Assembly (NCBI GenBank): GCA_961205875.1
Contig: OY540821.1
Location: 496,001-560,000, forward strand
DNA: 64,000 bases
Reading direction: 5' to 3'
Source: Sialis fuliginosa
Lineage: Eukaryota; Arthropoda; Insecta; Megaloptera; Sialidae
Shown: in pieces, positions 56,340 to 64,000 of the stretch
How the letters are laid out: the number at the start of each line of letters is the position of its first letter
How positions within the stretch are numbered: the stretch's first letter is position 1
The notes under the pieces: model-generated
What the model was told of the DNA's origin: nothing
Databases searched by the model: none
The model's input: only the letters and a program-made list of their open reading frames with translations
Position numbers and translations under genes: made by a program

Positions 56340-59300
56340 TTATAAGGGGTGCAGAGAAAAGGGCTTTTGACATGAACTCGCTGCAAGTTGGCCCTGCGGC
56401 GAGTTGTCATTAGAATGTGTTAATTTATGTGTATTCAAATGTCTTTTATGTCTGCAACTATATTCACATTGGTCGCATTTAAAAGGTCGGTCGTTAGAAT
56501 GTGTAAATGTATGTTTTTTCAAATGAATTTTTAGTCTGCAACTATATTCACACTGTTCGCATTTAAAAGGTCGTTCATTAGAATGTGTTAATTTATGTCT
56601 ATTCAAATTACCTTTATGTCTACATCTGTATTCACACCGGTCGCATTTCAAAGGTCGGTAATTAGAATGTGTTAATTTATGTGTTTTCAAATTATTTTTC
56701 AGTCTGAAACTATTTTCACACCGGTTGCATTTAAAAGGTCGGTCGTTAGAATGTGTTAATGTATGTTTTTTCAAATGAATTTTTAGTCTGTAACTATTTT
56801 CGCACCGGTCGCATTTAAAAGGTCGTTCATTAGAATGTATTAATTTATGTCTATTCAAATTACTTTTTTGTGTACAACTATATTCACATTGGTCGCATTT
56901 AAAAGGTCGGTCGTTAGAATGTATTAATTTATGTCTATTCAAATTACTTTTTTGTATACACCTGTATTCGCACTGTTCGCATTTAAAAGGTCCTTCATTA
57001 GAATGTGTTAGTTTATGTTTATTCAAATCACTTGAAAATAAAGTCTCATTAGTTAAGAGTTTTGTTTCTTCACTGATATCTTGATTTTCTGGTTGCTCAT
57101 TTTGAATGTCGGTGTCTGTCTGATTGTCTTCTTCATTGACTTCCAGGTCTTCCTGCAAAATAATATTTGATAACTCAATGCAATGTAGATTATCCATGGC
57201 TTCCACGGGGCTGACAGGACTCTAACCCTGGGGCTAAAAGAGGCCTTCAAAGTTGGCATTAATCAAAAAATGAAATAGTACATACATATTTTTATCTATA
57301 AGGTTTCAATATAATACTAAATTATGCAAAATATAACGGTACTTTAAGGATCGACAGACCTTTTCCAATCCCCATTAGACCCATCGGTGGAAGCGAGTTT
57401 TCTGCGGAGACTACAAGTTACATGATTACTAGAGATTGGAAAAATAGCACAGGTTTACAAAAAAACAAAAGTTTATGAATATTTGACGAGACCATTGTAT
57501 TCATATGTATTTTGACGTCCTGAATCCGAATATGAGGTCCGTTGACCTTGGTTAGCTCAGTTTCAAGGTCATTTTAAGGTCACATTTTTAAAAATCGCTA
57601 AATGATTCTGGTAAAAGGTGATACATAGGTTTTTCTGGTCGCTGATTCTGAATTTGACATCCGTTGACCTCTACGAGGTCAGGTTCAAGGTCATTTCAGG
57701 GTCAAAGTAGGAAAAATCACTCGAAAATTCTGACAAAACAGTACATATAGATTTTTGGTGTTGCTGAATTAAAATTTAAGGTCCGTAGACCCCTGCAATG
57801 TCAGTTTAAAGGTTATTTGAAGGTCAAATTTTTATTTATTAAAATCGCTAAATGTTTCTGGTAAAAGGTGTATATAGGTTTCTCTGGTCGCTGATTCTGA
57901 ATTTGACGTCCGTTGACCTCTATGAGGTCAGGTTCAAGGTCATTTGAAGGTCAAAGTGGGAAATATCGCTCGAAAATTCTGAAAAAACAGTACATATAGG
58001 TTTTTGGGGTCGCTGTATTAAAATTTGAAGTTCGTAGACCCCTACAATGTCACTTTCAAGGTTATTTCAAGTTAAATTTTTTAAAATCGCTAAATGAATC
58101 TGGTAAAAGGTGATATATAGGTTTCTCTGGTCGCTGATTCTGAATTTGACGCCTGTTGACCTCTACAAGGTCAGGTTCAAACTTATATGTACTGTTTCAA
58201 GCGATTTTTTCCACTTTTCCATGAAATGACCTTGAACTGACCTCGTAGAGGTCAACGGACATCAAATTCAGAATCAGCGACCAGAGAAACCTATATATCA
58301 CCTTTTACCAGATTCATTTAGCGATTTAAAAAAATAAAATTTTGATCTTAAAATGACCTTGAAATTGAAATTGTAGGGGTCTACGAACTTCAAATTTTAA
58401 TACAGCGACCCCAAAAACCTATATGGACTGTTTTGTCAGAATTTTCGAGAGATTTTTCCTACTTTGACCCTGAAATGACCTTGAACCTGACCTTGTAGAG
58501 GTCAACGGATGTCAAATTCAGAATCAGCGGCCAGAAAAACCTATGTATCACTTTTTACCAGAATCATTTAGCGATTTTTAAAAATGTGACCTTAAAATGA
58601 CCTTGAAACTGAGCTAACCAAGGTAAACGGACCTCAGATTCGGATTCAGGACGTCAAAATACATAAGAATACAATGGTCTCGTCAAATATTCATAAACTT
58701 TTTTTTTTTTGTAAACCTGTGTAGTTTTTCAACTATTGCGTAAAAATGCATTTATTGTAATTTGTATTACATATCTCCACCGTTTTCGGAAAACTGGTTT
58801 GATTGAACACGATTTGAAATCAACTATTTGCAACTACCTTTCCAACTATTTTTAAACTATTTGCGACAGTTTTTACTGCTTCGTTTGCACTAATTATTAT
58901 CAAATCGTAAAAAAAACTATTTACCAACTATTTTCCGAAAAAAAATTCAACTAGTAACTATTTCATTGAAACTAACAACTATTTTTCCAATCTCTAATGA
59001 TTACTTATTTTCGTGCTAAGTTTGAGTAGTGATTTTAGACAATTTTAAACATTTATTATGCAACCTTCAAGATTATACTCTATTTCATTTAAGAATGCAG
59101 TGGTTGCCGAGGTTTTGACGGTACGAATCGTGCATTTTTTTGGCATAAAACTTTATAATTTTTTTTTTGACTCATTACTATACCAATCGAGTAACAGCTT
59201 CAAACTATAACCAAATGAAAGTTTATATATTTTTCTATTGAAATGCCTGGCACAAAACTTATTATTTTTCTCAAAGGCTATATACAACTAGCGCGCTGGA

Positions 59301-60351
59301 CCCGGTGTTACCCGGGTATATACATTTAATCTGTAAAGTAAAGATTCTGTAATAATATTTTTCAATTAAAGTATTTCTATATTGGAATCAATTAATTTTC
59401 TCACCGTTTGCGCATGCGTAAGGAGTAAGGGAAACGACTTCTCCTTCGATGTGGGGTATTAATTCTGTACTAGTATCCAGGGCTTGAAACCGGAACTGAA
59501 CCGAAAACCGGGAAAACCGTTATTTTTTGCCGGAATGAAAACCGGAACAGAACCGAAATAAAAATATCGGTTTTTACAGTTCAGTATATGTTAAAATACG
59601 CGCGTTAACATGATCTTATTTCTCACTTCAATTGTCGTCAGGGCTATCATACAAGTACCATAAAATATTCTAAATTATGGTAGAAAATTTTTTTTTAATA
59701 CAAATAATTTTTTTGTTTTAATTAATCACTCGGAGCTGAACCGAAAACCGAAAGAACCGTTATTGTTTGCGAAACGAAAACCGGAACCGAACCGAAATAT
59801 ATTTTCTTACTCGAACCGGAACGAAAACCGAAACGAAAAAAATAACGGTTCGAAGCCCTGCTAGTATCTATGGATTAGCTATGGAATTTAGAGCAGTGAC
59901 ACTTCAACTAATTGTAACACAGTTGGCATCTTTCACCGTACAAAATAATTTTCATAATATCACCACTGTTTTAATACCGTTGGTGTTTACTTACTACAAC
60001 GCGTGCGCGAAACTTGTCAGTCTTCAACAAACTCCAAAAGAACTGTCATATAAGTTTGATATCTCATTTGAAAGTGCTTGCTTGCTAGCAAATTTGCTAG
60101 CTCCTTTATAATACCGGACATAACTGTACATGCCTAAACCTAAACCGCACCTTAAGATGAACAATATTTTTCATTACCTGGGGTTCTTGTTTATAATTTA
60201 TTGCAAATTCGTTAGAAGTTTCAATATCTTTCAAAGGATCGATTTCTTTCTTTATATCTTCTTGTTTAAAATATCCTTCATAATCATCAAAAGCTTCAAT
60301 ATATTCTAGACACTCGATTTCTTCTTTTATCTCTTGTTTCACTTGAAACAT
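56340..60351 (-). CDS. C2H2 zinc-finger protein, two exons (328 aa)
   Basis: Exon 1 60351-60178 starts MFQVKQEIKEE and ends EPQ before a CAG/GTAATG donor; exon 2 57152-56340 starts after TTTTGCAG, in phase 0. The N-terminal 115 residues are acidic with repeated KQE/KEE motifs, possible SUMO sites. One half finger (LNKHKLTH, lacking its Cys pair) precedes seven complete C2H2 fingers (residues 116-310, 28-residue spacing, linkers HSNxxPFKC instead of TGEKPFKC). A short tail ends SLHPL. It is a likely nuclear DNA-binding regulator; targets unknown. An in-frame TTG 21 bp upstream of the ATG is not used as start. The 3-kb intron carries a hAT element and a Helitron; 56000-56339 would be the 3' UTR. 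Lineage-specific finger genes like this are common in insects. Confidence 0.82.
57430..58996. mobile_element. hAT-type fold-back element with AGGTCA arrays, in the zinc-finger gene intron
   Basis: Ends TAGAGATTGGAAAAATAG / CTATTTTTCCAATCTCTA, perfect 8-bp TSD ATGATTAC. The arms (57456-58190 and 58195-58725) are inverted repeats, each of tandem units of about 120 bp. Units hold TCAAGGTCA (seven exact copies counted over both arms) and everted TGACCT-5bp-AGGTCA pairs. Last part (58726-58995) has many AACTATTT words. No transposase. Confidence 0.82.
59288..59874 (-). mobile_element. Helitron-like element, third subfamily
   Basis: Minus-strand start TCCATAGATACTAG (59874) and end CCGGGT hairpin then GCGCGCTAG (59288), A/T flanks. 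Its 3' part matches 17585-17699 inverted. A hAT MITE interrupts it 14 bp from the 5' end. Confidence 0.65.
59478..59860. mobile_element. hAT-type MITE, CAGGGCTTCGAACCG family, copy 2
   Basis: Ends CAGGGCTTGAAACCG / CGGTTCGAAGCCCTG with perfect 8-bp TSD CTAGTATC. Interior of GAACCGAAA repeats; sister of 31027-31273 but longer. Confidence 0.88.
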
Positions 60352-60629
60352 TTTTACGCACTTGAGGTCCAATTTTTAAAATTTAATAAACAAAACTCTG
60401 GATTACGTTACACAATTAAACAATAGTGTACTGACAACTATCAGATAGTAAAACTCACAATCAGTAGAATACAAGAACAACTTGTATGTCAAAACAGATA
60501 TTTTGTCAGCTGCGCACGCCGAGTGTACAAATACTGCCATAATATACCAGTGCCCCTCAATCGATGGTACAAACTGACGAATTATATGTATTTAAAAAAT
60601 ATTTTGCATTTAAACTGTACACAAGTAAA

Positions 60630-61390
60630 AAAACATCTGCCAAGTAAATGCACAGTGCTTCCTCGTGCTAAATTCACAAAAGGTAGTTAATTATTATTCA
60701 ATAATTTAAATAAAAACCGATAGTGTTTATATAAATTGCCTGGATTTGATTAACCATTTAATTTTTATACAATTTTACTAAAAAATCTTACACCTGAATA
60801 TTTGTTTTTATATTTTTAATTTTTTGACAATTTCAATCTAATTGTAAATCTAAATTTATGCAAACGTCAAAATGACATTTAATATGTCCAAGCAAATATC
60901 AATTTAGAAAAACAAAACACGAATTTTAAAAATAAATTGATATAAATCTTTGTAAGAAAATATTTTACAACAAACGTAGTAGACCCATATTATAAAAAAT
61001 TTAATCCTCTACAAAAAATATTCTATAAAATTTTCACGTAACATGTGTCGTTCCTTAGATATCTTGAAAAAATAAATATTTTGGGGTGTCACCCCTCCCC
61101 CTTACACACAAATGGGACCGTCTTCAAGCCAGACCCAACCATCCGACCAAGTTTCAATAATATCGGTTCAGTTGTTATGAGTTATGCGTGTGACAAGGAT
61201 TCAGGGGACAGACGGACACATACACGGACAGACGGATAGACAGACAGACACGGAACGAAAAGTGTTTGTCTTGACGTGAAACGGAAAGATAAATTTAAAA
61301 TTTTTAAATCGGAGAACATTTTTTTTGTCTCATTCTAAAACGATCACAAAGCTTCTCATATCTTCGATATTGCGAGGAAGCAAAATGTAT
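60630..61390. repeat. 0.8-kb dispersed repeat, copy 2
   Basis: Direct copy of 38890-39740 with fewer 22-bp units; shares ATCTGCCAAGTAAATGCACA at the start and GACAAGGATTCAGGGGACAG near the end. Confidence 0.75.
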
Positions 61391-61655
61391 AATTAAAATT
61401 ACTTTTGTCAAAAATAGTACTTATAAGTATAATTGGCAGCTATGCAAGATCAGAATGAAGTCAGCGCTTGTAAGCTGAACACATGACAGCGGCTAGAATA
61501 ATTAATTAGTATTGTGTAGTTTTAAACTAATTTATTATCTAAAAAATATAATGTACATTTATGTATTGAGTGCTAAATAAACTTGTTACATAATTAGTTT
61601 ACAAAAATATGTATTTCTGTATAAGTAAAAAGTAAAAGTACTTTTTACAAATATA

Positions 61656-62676
61656 CAGGCTGGGGCAATAGTGCTTTTGTTTAAATATCTTAGAGCCACC
61701 ATGTACAGGGTGCTCAAAATTGTCAAATTTTGAGAACTTCAAAGTTATTTTTTTAAACTATTTCGAATGGAACACCCTATATATTTTTTAACGATGTTAT
61801 GTAGAATTACATAATGAACATTTTTTGTTTGTACATTCTTATGGTTATTTGTAACCATTATTGATTTATTGAGCAAAAAGTACAAAATTCAACAATATTT
61901 ACTAAAGAAATTTTTTTTTTTCAAATATAATAAAACACCATGTTTTGTTCATGTTGCCCATAAAAACAGCACTTTATGTTTCTGTCTCGATTTCACACTG
62001 CGCATTAGTGAATTTATATGGTTGTAAATTATTTTGGTTGTTTGTGTTCGATAAAATAATAAAGCATCTGTTTGCTAGCTGAAAAAAACTCATACTGTTT
62101 TTATTTTGTTGAATTTTGTACTTTTTGCTAAATAAATCAAAAATGGTTACAAATAACCATAAGAATGTACACAAAAAATTTTCGTTATGTAATTCTACAT
62201 AACATCGTTAAAAATATATAGGATGTTCCATTTGAAATAGTTTAGAAAAATAACTTTGAAGTTATCAAAATTTGAAAATTAATTTTGAACAACCTGTACA
62301 TGGTGACTCTAAGATATTTCAACAAAAGCACCCACCGACCTCCTACAATAAGGTCCATATTTAATTTCGTCTTCAAAGCTGCGGCCGCGGAAGTGGTGAA
62401 TTTTTAAATGGTGTAATGTAAAAGTCAATTTTTTAAACCGGACATCAGATACGGCTAATATTTTAGATATAAATAAACATCCCAAGAAATGTGTTAAGTA
62501 TGCAAAAATATTCAGGACATTCCATTTAAAAAAAAATACCTTAAGCGTGCCACACTTTTTTGTAGCACCCTGTATATTTGAAAATAATTTCTATGTATAT
62601 GCATTTACCCACAGTTTACATCTACATGTTATGGTCTACGAGCTATCGAACTTCCACGCACTATTGTCCCACCCTG
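61656..62676. mobile_element. Tc1/mariner-type fold-back element
   Basis: Ends CAGGCTGGGGCAATAGTGC / GCACTATTGTCCCACCCTG with TA on both sides. Inside, a second inverted repeat (61690-61870 with 62140-62325). No transposase recognised. Confidence 0.72.
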
Positions 62677-62799
62677 TATATTAGTGATATCCCTGTTCAG
62701 CTAATTAACTGATTTTTTTATTACTTTGTGTCAACTAGTTCTCATTTTCGGATTTTTTCCTTGACTTTTGTTATGAGACTTTCGTGCTAAATTTCAAGG

Positions 62800-63181
62800 T
62801 CAAGGTTATTTTTGTTGGCTTTTAAAAAAGTTTTCAAAGTGTTTTTGTTCAATTTAAACATTTTATTTGACTTGTGTGTATTTCAAAATGTCAATTTTCA
62901 AACGTCATTATTCCGAAAACCGCTGATTTTAGAGATATGATATGCTGTGCAAAAAGTGTTCAGTATTTATCGCACAATTCAAAAATGGTATAATATATAG
63001 GGTGTTCCATTTAAAAAAAGCAATGATGACTGCATATGTTCTTCTTGAGACACCCTGTATACAATTTTCTTATGTCAAAAAATCCGCAACTAATAATACT
63101 AATCGACGGGTCCGAGCGTTTTTCCACAAAATAATTACCTGAATTTTGAACGAATTTGTTCCTTTCATCGTGAACGCACTG
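62800..63181. mobile_element. MITE with CAGTGCGTTCATGATG end, copy 3 (inverted)
   Basis: Reverse of 25011-25400, right terminus GAACGCACTG then TA. Left end undefined. Confidence 0.6.
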
Positions 63182-63183
63182 TA

Positions 63184-64000
63184 TATTTACAATCAGTTTA
63201 CACATATAGAAGTTGTTTAACAGTTTACATAAAGATATAACTAACAATACAATCATGTGCAATAAAGAAACTTGTTAACGGAACTACTTATTTTATATGA
63301 ACTATGGCCATCTTGAATCTAATTCTACACTTTTCCGCTCTGTCACCTTCACTGTATATATTATTACCAGCTTAAAATATTATTCACAACAAATTTCAAC
63401 TTTACACCTCTAGCTGTTCATTACATTACATTACAGACATATCATATTATGAAATCTAATCTGTATTTACTAACATGTAATTCAAATTTAACTTTGCATT
63501 TCTTACCTCACGATGAGAAAAAAATTATATGTGCGTTTTGTAGGGGAAGGGTACATTTTCCCCCCCCTACACAAGACCCCCACCCCCTGCTAGAATCTTT
63601 AGCACTATTTTACCACCGGTGGGTGAACGTAACCCAAAATGAACTCTGAGAGTTAAACCTTATAATGCTTTGCACCTCCACCATGTTGTGCAAATAAGAC
63701 AATAGCATATTATTTACATTTAAACAACATATCGAAAAAATAGAAACCTGTGGGTGGTAATTTATTGCATTTTGGAGAATAAATGCCACCGTTTATAATT
63801 GTTATTATAATTTATAAATTCCTAAACAGCTTTTGCATGTACCATATATATAGGACCTAAAACAATCTGACTGTATTTTAATATTAAATAAATACACTTA
63901 AAACTAATCTGTTCATATTACTATCCAGTTTTTAATTCACAACTCGAGTTATAGAAATGCGACTGTATTATTTCAACTAGACACTTTATTCCCGGAACTA
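63184..64000. other. No gene recognised
   Basis: AT-rich with C-rich runs near 63560. No exon or complete element seen. Confidence 0.5.

Noticed and set aside
1-64000. tRNA, rRNA, CRISPR or bacterial operon features
   Set aside because: None seen; the sequence is eukaryotic with spliced genes.

Overview
The window looks like AT-rich nuclear DNA of an insect. Evidence: short introns with GT/AG sites, insect-type C2H2 zinc-finger and THAP/P-element genes, non-LTR retrotransposons, and Helitron-like elements with TC..CTAG ends. The order is undetermined. No tRNA, rRNA or CRISPR array was seen. Almost all recognisable sequence is transposable-element debris, much of it nested. Many insertions can be proved because removing the element restores an interrupted reading frame or leaves an exact target-site duplication (TSD).

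Host-gene candidates are few: (1) a three-exon minus-strand mini-gene at 7827-8298 encoding a 108-residue RGG-box protein; (2) an intronless 104-residue secreted cysteine-containing prepropeptide at 33875-34189, with TATA box and poly(A) signal; (3) a two-exon minus-strand gene at 56340-60351 encoding a 328-residue protein with seven C2H2 fingers; (4) a three-exon gene or pseudogene at 41081-44000 with the Cys and His boxes of a ubiquitin-specific-protease-like peptidase.

Layout: 0.9-5.7 kb, a non-LTR retrotransposon split by a Helitron at an AT dinucleotide, with further Helitrons. 9.3-14.7 kb, a 21-bp palindromic array and a nearly full-length P-element/THAP transposase gene carrying a mariner-type MITE in its last exon and a Tc1 fold-back in an intron. 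17.8-24.6 kb, a CXC-domain repeat-gene pseudogene broken by a hAT MITE, a hAT transposase pseudogene, and a 165-bp tandem array. 26-33 kb, a mariner fold-back and a five-deep transposon nest. 35.4-38.8 kb, a Ty3/gypsy pol fragment split by a 782-bp fold-back element, next to Harbinger transposase and Myb-like remnants. 41-47.6 kb, the peptidase gene with a CACTG-ended transposon in its second intron, followed by a 3.3-kb TIR element. 47.6-50.9 kb, a Jockey-like LINE hit by two TIR elements with 8-bp TSDs. 51-56 kb, several MITEs and a 1.5-kb piggyBac-type palindrome. 56-60 kb, the zinc-finger gene, whose intron holds a hAT element full of nuclear-receptor half-sites. 60-64 kb, MITEs and dispersed repeats.

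Coordinates of TIR elements come from reading ends and TSDs by eye. Superfamily calls rest on TSD length and terminal bases where no transposase is present.
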